Source: Peptococcaceae bacterium BRH_c4a
GTDB lineage: Bacteria; Bacillota; Desulfotomaculia; Desulfotomaculales; Desulfocucumaceae
Length of the DNA stretch: 64,000 bases
Assembly (NCBI GenBank): GCA_000961585.1
Contig: LADN01000020.1
Coordinates: 1-64,000, forward strand
Direction of reading: 5' to 3'
Shown here: one piece after another, positions 57,812 through 64,000 of the stretch
Layout of the letters: the number at the start of each line of letters is the position of its first letter
Numbering within the stretch: the stretch's first letter is position 1
The notes under the pieces: generated by a model
Told to the model about the DNA's origin: nothing
Database searches by the model: none
Seen by the model: the letters and a program-made list of their open reading frames with translations, nothing else
Made by a program: the position numbers and the translations under genes

Positions 57812-58528
57812 TTGGAACTTACTCCCAGACTGGCCGCTGTGGCCGGATTTATTCCCCAGGGGGTCAGGGTGGCCGACATAGGGACGGATCACGCCATGCT
57901 GCCTGTCAATCTGGTTGAAACGGGTAAATCACCCTTTGTCATAGCTGCCGATGTAAACGAAAAACCTTATCTGGCGGCCTGCCGCCAGGTTCAGGCAGCC
58001 GGGGCCGGAAGCCGGGTGGAAGTCAGGAAAGGCAGCGGACTGGAGGTTATACGCCCCGGTGAGGTTGATGTGGTAGTGATGGCCGGAATGGGTGGCAATG
58101 CCATTATAAACATTATTGATCAGTGCCGGGGTGTACTTGACGACGTCATCCGCCTGGTGCTTCAGCCCATGACGGACGCAGGCTCCCTTAGACTTTGGCT
58201 GGCCCGGAACGGCTGGCGGCTGGTGGACGAGGAACTGGTAAAGGAAGGGGAAAAATTTTACGTTATTATGGCTGCCGAACCGGGGATTGAAAATCAACAA
58301 GACCATTTTCTGCTGGAAATGGGCCCGCTGCTGGTGGAAAAATACAGCCCGCTGCTGGTGGAATATCTGGAAAAAATTAAGATGGATTCACAGAAAATGT
58401 TGTCCGGGCTGACCAGAAGCAGGAGTGAGGAATCCATGGACAAGGCCGTAGAGATAACTAACAGGCTTACCAGACTAAAGGAGTTGATTAACCGTTGCAG
58501 GCAAGGTGCAGAGAAATATTCCGGATGA
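57812..58528 (+). CDS. trmK: tRNA (adenine-22-N1)-methyltransferase TrmK
   Basis: This 238-residue protein starts with TTG at 57812, after AAGGAGGTCTCC. The Rossmann SAM-binding part has VRVADIGTDHAMLPVNLVET and FVIAADVNEKPYLAACRQVQ. VVVMAGMGGNAIINIIDQCR is the N-like motif, and LVLQPMTDAGSLRLWLARNG follows. The C-terminal helices form a coiled coil (residues 170-235). It methylates A22 of tRNAs in Gram-positive bacteria. Its place after sigA, before nif3, is conserved in Firmicutes, although here an unrelated locus separates it from sigA. Confidence 0.94.
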   Translation: MELTPRLAAVAGFIPQGVRVADIGTDHAMLPVNLVETGKSPFVIAADVNEKPYLAACRQVQAAGAGSRVEVRKGSGLEVIRPGEVDVVVMAGMGGNAIINIIDQCRGVLDDVIRLVLQPMTDAGSLRLWLARNGWRLVDEELVKEGEKFYVIMAAEPGIENQQDHFLLEMGPLLVEKYSPLLVEYLEKIKMDSQKMLSGLTRSRSEESMDKAVEITNRLTRLKELINRCRQGAEKYSG

Positions 58529-59610
58529 TTGAGGAGCTGTCTCCTCCGGATCTGGCCGAAGAATGGGATAATTGCGGACTGCAGGTGGGTGATCCCCAAA
58601 GGATGGCAGACAGGGTGCTTTTAGCCCTGGATATGGATGAGTCCGTGCTTGATGAGGCCCTGGAACTGGAGGCAGGCCTGGTGATCACCCATCATCCCCT
58701 GCTTCTGAAGGGAATTAAACAGATCAGGGAAGACCTGCCGCCGGGGAGGCTGGTCTCAAAAATAATAAGGGCCGGTATAACGGTTTATTCCGCCCATACC
58801 AACCTTGACAGCGCGCGAGGGGGAGTAAGCGCCGTCCTGGCTGAAGCACTGGATTTGACCGGTATCCAAATTCTTAAGCCCGGTAAAGAAAAATACCTGA
58901 AGTTGGCCGTATTCGTGCCGGTTGATCATTGCGATCAGGTCCGGGAGGCCCTAGCCGGGGCCGGGGCCGGATGGATAGGCAATTACAGCCATTGCACCTT
59001 CATGTCCGGGGGCACCGGAACCTTCAAACCCCTTGAGGGCGCAAGCCCCTATATCGGTAGGGCCGGAGACCTGGAAAAGGTGGGGGAGATCAGGGTGGAA
59101 ACCATACTTCCGGCCCGTATCACCGGTGGTGTGGTAAAGGCCATGCTGGCGGCGCACCCATATGAGGAAGTGGCCTATGACCTGTATCCACTTGAAAACC
59201 GGTCTGTCAGTTCGGGTCTTGGCAGGGTGGGAAGCCTGAAAGAAGCAGTCAGTTTAAACGAATTTGCCTGTAAAGTAAAGGAGGCATTGGGGGTTCCGGC
59301 TGTACGGCGCGGAGGCCCCGCCGGGGGTAAGATACAGAAGGTGGCTGTATGCGGGGGATCCGGAGGTGATTTATGGCCCTTGGCCCACAAGGCCGGGGCC
59401 GATGTTCTGGTGACCGGGGATATAGGTTATCATGCAGCCAGGGATATGCTGGCGGCCGGAATCAGCTTTGTGGACGCCGGGCACTACGGCACCGAGCGGC
59501 CGGTTCTGGACCACCTGTCCCGTCACCTGACTGAGGGCTGCCGGGAGAGAAGCCTGGAGGTTGAATTTATAGTTTCATCGGTGGAGGGAGACCCATTTTT
59601 CTTATACTGA
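58495..59610 (+). CDS. Nif3-like dinuclear metal centre protein
   Basis: This 371-residue protein starts at TTG 58495 inside the end of trmK (34-bp overlap). LAEEWDNCGLQVGDPQRMAD and LVITHHPLLLKGIKQIREDL (metal His-His), YSAHTNLDSARGGVSAVLAE (metal Asp), and near the end DVLVTGDIGYHAARDMLAAG and FVDAGHYGTERPVLDHL (last ligands) define the family. A central insert of about 110 residues (KYLKLAVFVPVDHCDQVREA) is the PII-like domain seen in Firmicutes members. It assembles as hexamers; the biochemical role is unsettled, possibly GTP cyclohydrolase-like. Confidence 0.93.
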   Translation: MQARCREIFRMIEELSPPDLAEEWDNCGLQVGDPQRMADRVLLALDMDESVLDEALELEAGLVITHHPLLLKGIKQIREDLPPGRLVSKIIRAGITVYSAHTNLDSARGGVSAVLAEALDLTGIQILKPGKEKYLKLAVFVPVDHCDQVREALAGAGAGWIGNYSHCTFMSGGTGTFKPLEGASPYIGRAGDLEKVGEIRVETILPARITGGVVKAMLAAHPYEEVAYDLYPLENRSVSSGLGRVGSLKEAVSLNEFACKVKEALGVPAVRRGGPAGGKIQKVAVCGGSGGDLWPLAHKAGADVLVTGDIGYHAARDMLAAGISFVDAGHYGTERPVLDHLSRHLTEGCRERSLEVEFIVSSVEGDPFFLY

Positions 59611-59625
59611 CGGGATTATTCTGTC

Positions 59626-59672
59626 GGAATTCTGGCTTCTGGATTCCAACCCGCCCGTCAGGGCGGGTTGAT
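59626..59672. repeat. TTCTGGATTC-type repeat with GC hairpin
   Basis: AATTCTGGCTTCTGGATTCC is followed by AACCCGCCCGTCAGGGCGGGTT, written here as its pairing halves AACCCGCC and GGCGGGTT. It is convergent with the amidase gene and may terminate both transcripts. Confidence 0.7.
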
Positions 59673-59847
59673 TATATCAAGGGGGCTGCTCAGTAAAATA
59701 TGGCCTTTGATGGTCTCGTGCCGGTGGCCGTCCAGTAGAATGTCGACATGCTGTATTTCTATGGCATATGTTGTGGCGGGTGAATTCAGACAGTTTGAAA
59801 AAAAGCTCCCGCAGGGCGACCTTTCTTATATCGTCAGTTTCATACGC
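59673..59847. other. spacer without supported gene
   Basis: Both strands have open stretches, but none has a ribosome binding site or recognisable family. The reverse strand after the amidase stop has a frame broken by TAA; I leave it uncalled. Confidence 0.4.
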
Positions 59848-60804
59848 TTAACCTCCTGTTCCCCTGTACCTGTTCAGAACGGTGGCGAACTCTCCCCAGT
59901 TGAGGGAGGCCGAGGGTTCCCGCGCCATCATCAGCAGCCTGTCGGCCACCAGGGCCTCTATTTCGGCCGGGGGGTCCCAGTTATCGGGTGTCACCGTACG
60001 GTTTCTGAGCCTGTTCAGTACGGTGGCAAACTCGCCCCATAGGGATGTTGATGAAGCCTTTTGGGCAGTGTTCAGTATTTTATCCCTTATGAGAAGATCA
60101 ATCTCTCCTTCGGGGTCCCAGTTCACCGGATCAGGCGGTGGTACCTCCCTTACTCTGTTTAGAACGGTGGCCAGTTCGCCCCAGGAAACGTATGCCTCCG
60201 GAAGCCTGGGTGTATTTATTATCCTATCGGCCTGCAATTGGGCTATTTCCCAGGCCGGGTCCCACGGATTTTCCCGGAGGGGTATATCCAGGGAGGCTGC
60301 AATGCCTGCCGCTATTGAATTGGAAAGGCCGGCCAGGAAAGGCTCATAGGTTAAAAAAGAGATATCTTTACTGTTGTCTATAAAAAGATTCTCCAGAAGA
60401 ATGGCCGGCATTTTTGTAAGTCTGAGCACCGCAAAGTCAGCGCTCTTTTGCCCCCGGTCGGTTATTTGGTAACCGCCCAGATAGGAAACCACCCGGCTGT
60501 GCACTATATTGCGGTATTGCCGGGTCAGTTCCGGGGCGTCCGGGTGGATAAAGCTTTCAAAACCGGTGCCGCCTCCAGCGTTAATGTGGATTGACACAAA
60601 CAAATCTGCATTTAGGGAATTGGCCAACTGGGCCCGGTTGGAAAGGCTCAGGGATAAATCCATCTTTCTGGTCAGCTTTACCTGGCACTGGTAGGGTAGA
60701 AGCTCATTCACAATCTTTTTGCTTAGCTTCAACGCCAGGTCCTTTTCCTTATAATCCGGGGAAACTGCGCCCGGGTCATTCCCGCCGTGGCCCGGATCTA
60801 ACAC
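59848..60804 (-). CDS. N-acetylmuramoyl-L-alanine amidase with three C-terminal repeats
   Basis: This 318-residue Amidase_3 protein cuts the amide bond between MurNAc and L-Ala in peptidoglycan. DPGHGGNDPGAVSPDYKEKD holds the first zinc His and Glu, FVSIHINAGGGTGFESFIH the second His, and AILLENLFIDNSKDISFL the catalytic Glu. Residues about 179-318 are three repeats of about 47 residues, each with W-D-P ... I-x-x-L and W-G-E-x-A-T-V-L-N-R, probably wall- or spore-binding. There is no signal peptide, as in mother-cell lysis enzymes of the CwlC kind. The GTG at 60804 lacks a ribosome binding site; a CTG at 60816 has GGGGG 6 bp before it and may be the true start. Confidence 0.9.
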   Translation of the reverse strand: MLDPGHGGNDPGAVSPDYKEKDLALKLSKKIVNELLPYQCQVKLTRKMDLSLSLSNRAQLANSLNADLFVSIHINAGGGTGFESFIHPDAPELTRQYRNIVHSRVVSYLGGYQITDRGQKSADFAVLRLTKMPAILLENLFIDNSKDISFLTYEPFLAGLSNSIAAGIAASLDIPLRENPWDPAWEIAQLQADRIINTPRLPEAYVSWGELATVLNRVREVPPPDPVNWDPEGEIDLLIRDKILNTAQKASSTSLWGEFATVLNRLRNRTVTPDNWDPPAEIEALVADRLLMMAREPSASLNWGEFATVLNRYRGTGG

Positions 60805-60902
60805 TATGGTTTTCAGCGTTATCCCCCATTTCCCGCAGGTTTTAATAAATTCATATTAACACCGGGGAATATTTATGAAAGAATCGCCAGGTACAAAGGG
60901 AA

Positions 60903-60981
60903 GTGCTGAAAATAAAATAACCGCCTTGTCGGCGGTGCCGTCTTGCAGACGGCGGAAGCCAGAAGCCAGAATCCAGAAAAA
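60903..60981. repeat. inverted TTCTGGATTC-type block with paired hairpins
   Basis: This is the reverse complement of the block at 19612-19682: hairpins CCGCCTTGTCGGCGG and CCGTCTTGCAGACGG are followed by AGCCAGAAGCCAGAATCCAG. Confidence 0.75.
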
Positions 60982-61015
60982 GCAAGCGTGACCCTAAAGC
61001 GACATGCAGTGAGGG

Positions 61016-61224
61016 GGAGGGGTTTTAGTCCAGGCGGATGTTCCGGAGGCTGTTATCTGGCTCTTGGCGACAGAGCCGTACGGACTGCCGAACCGGCTGC
61101 AGGACGCAGCCGGTAGCCGGAATCGACGCATGGATGCGGCGTTGGAGGCGGTCGGCAGTCCGTTAGGCGACGAGCTTAGAGCCAGTTTAGCCGGAGGATA
61201 AGTAGATCGGACTCAAACCCCTCC
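61016..61224. repeat. 209-bp structured repeat, copy 3 (inverted, diverged)
   Basis: It has the same length as copies 1 and 2 but is in opposite orientation and clearly diverged. Three stems carry paired changes: CTGGCTCT/AGAGCCAG replaces CTGTCTCT/AGAGACAG, GGACTGCCGA/TCGGCAGTCC replaces GGAATGCCGA/TCGGCATTCC, and GGTTTTAGTCC/GGACTCAAACC replaces GATTTAAGTCC/GGACTTAAATC in the outer stem. The inner CGGCTGC/GCAGCCG hairpin is unchanged. It lies in a 740-bp gap with no gene. Confidence 0.88.
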
Positions 61225-61502
61225 ACCGGCCACAGAGTGACCCAGAAGCGACCCCAGAAAAACTCTGGGCTTGCATAAAAATGCTTTGGTGCTTCAGTAC
61301 TTCAGCGCTTTAATGCTTTAATGCGTCATATGCTTTCCTAAACGATAAAAAAACGCCCTGAAGGGCGCTTGGGAATCCAGGGGCCAGGAGCCAGAATGGT
61401 GACAGGCTGCCTTAAAAGCGACCCTCAAGCGACCTCGGAGGAACTAGGGGCCGATAAGGCTTTAGCACTTTAATGCTTTAATGTGTCATGTACTTTCCTT
61501 AA
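61225..61502. repeat. flank modules of structured repeat, copy 3
   Basis: CCCAGAAAAACTCTGGG, the TTTAATGCTTTAATG words, CCTAAACGATAAAAAAACGC and CGCCCTGAAGGGCG, then CTTTAATGCTTTAATGTGTC again. Two tandem copies of a 50-60 bp module (about 61296-61345 and 61455-61512) resemble, inverted, the module left of copy 1. No gene is seen between the amidase and the transporter. Confidence 0.6.
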
Positions 61503-61505
61503 CGA

Positions 61506-61534
61506 TAAAAAACCGCAGCCTGTGGCTGCGGTTA
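61506..61534 (-). terminator. terminator of the ArsB-like gene
   Basis: On the reverse strand AACCGCAGCC pairs with GGCTGCGGTT around ACA, followed by TTTTATCG. Confidence 0.88.
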
Positions 61535-61555
61535 GACTGCAGTTTTTAACACCCC

Positions 61556-62839
61556 TTATTTCAGGAAGAACAGATACAAATAGCCGGTGCATATAATTAT
61601 GGACATGATCATCATGGGGAAAGCTATCTTGGTAAAGTGGATGAAGGAGATAACCACTCCCCTCTTTTCTGCCATACCGGCCACCACGACGTTGGCTGAG
61701 GCCCCGATGAGGGTTCCGTTTCCACCCAGGCAGGCCCCCAGGGAGAGGGACCACCACAGGGGGTTCAGGTCGGCTATGCCGCCCAGCCGCCCCATGTCCT
61801 GTATCAGAGGTATCATGGTGGCCACGAAGGGAATGTTGTCCACGAAGGCCGAGGCTATGGCCGAAAGCCACAGTATCAGCAGTCCGGTGGGAACCATGGC
61901 ACCGCCGGTGAGCTCCAGCGACTTCTTGGCTATGGACTCTATTATACCCACATGCTGCAGGCCGCCCACAACTATAAACAGCCCGGCGAAGAAGAATATC
62001 ACCGGCCATTCCACGGCTGCCAGGGCGTGCTCGGGATCCTCCCTGGTCAGCAGAAGCAGCAGGCTGGCCCCGGTCAGGGCTACGGTGGCAGATTCCAGGT
62101 GCAGGTACTGGTGCAGTACAAATCCCACTACGGTAATAACTATGACAACCAGGCATTTTTTCAATAAGACGGGGTCTTTTATCTGCTCTTCGGCGTTCAT
62201 ATTCATTATGTTATTTTTTAGCTCCGGCTTTGTTTTGAGCTGTTTCTGGTAGAGAAGTTTAAGCCAGATCATGGTCAGTATATGGACTACGATTATAACC
62301 GGTGTCAGTGCGAAAACAAAGTCCATAAAGCCCAGCCCGGTGGCGCTGCCTATCATTATGTTGGGCGGGTCACCGATCAGTGTGGCCGTGCCCCCAATGT
62401 TGGAGGCCACCACCTCGGCAATTAGAAAGGGCATGACATTTATTTGCAGTTCCTTGGCTATGGCGAAGGTAACCGGTACGATTAGTAAAACTGTGGTTAC
62501 GTTGTCCAGCAGGGCGGAGGTCACCGCCGTGATGGTGGAGAGTGAGATCATTATTGCCACCGGCTCACCCTTGGACATCTTGGCCGAGACCACGGCCATG
62601 TACTCGAAGACCCCGGTGTGCCGGGTGATGCCCACTATGACCATCATGCCGATAAGAAGCCCTATGGTGTTGAAGTCGATGTACTGAATGGCCTTCTCCT
62701 GGGTTATTACTCCCGCCAGTATAAGTACCATCGCCCCGGCCAGGGCCACCACTGTACGGTGAATCTTTTCCGTCATGATCATGGCATAAGTTAGGAGGAA
62801 TAATCCCCCCGTAAAAATAACCTGGGACTGTGCCGACAT
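61556..62839 (-). CDS. ArsB/NhaD-type ion transporter (SLC13-like permease)
   Basis: This 427-residue membrane protein has about eleven helices in two repeated halves. Helical hairpin motifs are TAVTSALLDNVTTVLLIVPV (first half) and SAIASAFVDNIPFVATMIPL (second half), the paired D-N-x-P/T signature of the ArsB/NhaD group, with GGTATLIGDPPNIMIGSATG and GGNGTLIGASANVVVAGMAE as the two ligand loops. It probably exports or exchanges anions or Na+/H+ across the membrane; arsenite is not implied, since no ars genes are present. AAGGAGGAAAGG precedes the ATG. It lies next to a second SLC13-type gene on the same strand. Confidence 0.9.
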   Translation of the reverse strand: MSAQSQVIFTGGLFLLTYAMIMTEKIHRTVVALAGAMVLILAGVITQEKAIQYIDFNTIGLLIGMMVIVGITRHTGVFEYMAVVSAKMSKGEPVAIMISLSTITAVTSALLDNVTTVLLIVPVTFAIAKELQINVMPFLIAEVVASNIGGTATLIGDPPNIMIGSATGLGFMDFVFALTPVIIVVHILTMIWLKLLYQKQLKTKPELKNNIMNMNAEEQIKDPVLLKKCLVVIVITVVGFVLHQYLHLESATVALTGASLLLLLTREDPEHALAAVEWPVIFFFAGLFIVVGGLQHVGIIESIAKKSLELTGGAMVPTGLLILWLSAIASAFVDNIPFVATMIPLIQDMGRLGGIADLNPLWWSLSLGACLGGNGTLIGASANVVVAGMAEKRGVVISFIHFTKIAFPMMIMSIIICTGYLYLFFLK

Positions 62840-62913
62840 TAACCTTTCCTCCTTAGTTAACTATTTGGCCAGCTTTTTTGTATAATCTCTAGGCCGGCGA
62901 TGCTGGGTAAAAG

Positions 62914-64000
62914 TTATTTAGCCAAGGGGCTGAGTCCTACCAGGGGCCAGAAGGTGAACATGAAGACCACCATTACCACCAGCAGCAATATGGTAGCGGG
63001 AATGCCGGAGGTAAAGAATTCACCGGTGGTGAACTGCCTGGACTCGTAAGCCATGGCGTTGGGAGCCGCTCCGATGAGGAGCAGGAAGGGCATGCCCGCA
63101 GCGGCCGTGGCCGTATACAGTATCAAATGCGGGTTTACTCCCAGGTACTGGGCTATGACCAGGGCCACCGGCAGTGTTATGGCAATGGCGGCCACGTTCA
63201 TTATAAAGTTGGTCATTATGGAAACCAGTATAGCCACACCAATCACGAAGAACAGCCAAGGGGCTCCCTGCAGAAGGGAAAGCCACTTTATGGCCATCCA
63301 CTGGGCCGCCCCGGTCTGCCAAAGGGCAAATCCGATGCTCATGGCGCCGCTGAATAGGAGCACTATATTCCAGGGTATCTTTTTCTCCAGGTCCTGAACG
63401 TCCAGTATTCCGAAGGAGAAAAACATCAGTCCGGCCAGGAGCAGCGGGATTGATCGGTCAAGCGTCTTCAAGGCTGGTACTACCGCCTGTAGTATAAGCA
63501 TTGCTAAAGCGCCGCCCACCACCAGTATGACAAATATTTCTTCCTTGGTCAGGGGGCCCAATTGACTGTAGAGATCGCTGGCTCTTTTCCTCAGCCCGGG
63601 TATGGTTTTCTTCTCAGGCTTGTAAATTAACAGGAGCATGGCCCATAATAAGAATACCATAATCCACCCAAAGGGCAACATGTGTAGTGAAAAATCGATG
63701 AAAGTTACATCTACACCGGTAAATTCCTTGAAGAATCCTACGGCCGCAGGGTTGCGGGCGCCCCCCAGCAGAGTGCAGATGCTGCCGGCGCCGGCGGTGT
63801 AGGCCATGCCTATGAACAGCCCCTTGCCGAATTTGTTGGGCTTGGTTATACTGCCTCCCTCTTCCTCGTTGTACAGGGCAAGTATGGTTAAGAAGATGGG
63901 TATTACGGTGGCGGCTACGGCGGTGTGGGCCATTATGTGGGTAAGGAGCGCGGTGACCACAAAGCAGCCCAGCAGGATCATGCTGGTCTTTTCTCCCACC
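62914..64000 (-). CDS. SLC13/DASS-family anion transporter, partial
   Basis: At least 362 residues are present up to the window edge; the N-terminus is missing, since the frame stays open. There are many helices with MAHTAVAATVIPIFLTILAL and MTNFIMNVAAIAITLPVALV (S-N-T-like hairpins of DASS carriers), GMAYTAGAGSICTLLGGARN and GMPFLLLIGAAPNAMAYESR (ligand loops). Family members carry dicarboxylates, citrate or sulfate with Na+. It is followed, 74 bp on, by the ArsB-like gene on the same strand. In sulfate reducers such a permease could take up sulfate or succinate; the substrate is not visible. Confidence 0.9.
   Translation of the reverse strand, partial: VGEKTSMILLGCFVVTALLTHIMAHTAVAATVIPIFLTILALYNEEEGGSITKPNKFGKGLFIGMAYTAGAGSICTLLGGARNPAAVGFFKEFTGVDVTFIDFSLHMLPFGWIMVFLLWAMLLLIYKPEKKTIPGLRKRASDLYSQLGPLTKEEIFVILVVGGALAMLILQAVVPALKTLDRSIPLLLAGLMFFSFGILDVQDLEKKIPWNIVLLFSGAMSIGFALWQTGAAQWMAIKWLSLLQGAPWLFFVIGVAILVSIMTNFIMNVAAIAITLPVALVIAQYLGVNPHLILYTATAAAGMPFLLLIGAAPNAMAYESRQFTTGEFFTSGIPATILLLVVMVVFMFTFWPLVGLSPLAK

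Noticed and set aside
59668-60042. 124-codon forward frame at the 3' end of the amidase gene
   Set aside because: It runs antisense to the amidase repeats and through a hairpin; no ribosome binding site or family match.
62271-62687. 138-codon forward frame inside the ArsB-like gene
   Set aside because: It is antisense to transmembrane helices, which commonly gives long open shadow frames.

Overview
The window looks like a chromosome segment of a spore-forming, anaerobic Gram-positive bacterium of the Desulfotomaculum/Pelotomaculum kind (Peptococcaceae-like Clostridia). The reasons are the conserved Firmicutes order yqfC-yqfD-phoH-pgpH-ybeY-dgkA-cdd-era ... recO ... glyQ-glyS-ccpN-ppsR-ppdK ... 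dgt-dnaG-sigA ... trmK-nif3, the sporulation-type YqfC/YqfD pair, strong AGGAGG-type ribosome binding sites with many TTG/GTG starts, T-box and M-box leaders, and a selenocysteine-containing SelD. The genus is an inference from gene content, not from a database search.

Region 1 (1-14440) is accessory DNA. It opens with the cut end of an IS1634-like transposase, a Phd/RelE-type toxin-antitoxin pair enclosed by a 15-bp inverted repeat, and a broken REP-type (Y1) transposase. A 3' half of tRNA-Leu(CAA) at 1551-1603 and a matching 5' half at 14396-14437 share the 13-bp core GGACTCAAAATCC and bracket about 12.8 kb of AT-rich DNA. This reads as an integrated element: an excisionase-like protein, a Cro-type regulator, and an anti-phage/restriction cassette (C5 methylase, MutL/MORC-like ATPase, Z1 helicase-like protein, DUF4420 PD-(D/E)XK protein, AIPR, Vsr) matching the known Mza/MORC-type layout. 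A wreckage zone follows with a truncated parA, a truncated IS21 istA and two tyrosine-integrase C-termini fused head to head through a perfect 40-bp palindrome.

Region 2 (14440-44100) is core chromosome. It holds an ECF sigma/anti-sigma pair, an Nfu-type scaffold, yedF-selD (selenium; SelD reads through TGA as Sec), the yqfC-to-era block, an M-box Mg2+ riboswitch with corA, ubiX, recO, a DUF4342 protein, T-box-controlled glyQS, ccpN, ppsR-ppdK, a PAS/HD-GYP protein, a flavoprotein, dgt, dnaG and sigA.

Region 3 (44100-57800) sits where sigA and trmK are usually close. It has tRNA-Asn, -Met, -Glu and -Val (plus a broken tRNA-Val), a decayed AbrB/VapC module, and a compact mannan locus: manC, a GT4, a free GH130 phosphorylase, a GT4 fused to an (alpha/alpha)6-like domain, a 1194-residue GT2-GH130 fusion, and manA. 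It contains both polymer-building enzymes and phosphorylases, with ManC able to recycle the released mannose 1-phosphate. No export genes are present, so an intracellular mannan reserve cycle is a reasonable hypothesis. Two hypothetical membrane-anchored proteins follow.

Region 4 (57800-64000) has trmK, nif3, a signal-peptide-less amidase with three C-terminal repeats, and two SLC13/ArsB-type transporters, the second cut by the window edge. Three intergenic copies of a 209-bp structured element (14868, 19368, 61016) show paired compensatory changes and are, with the mannan locus, the most interesting unexplained signals.
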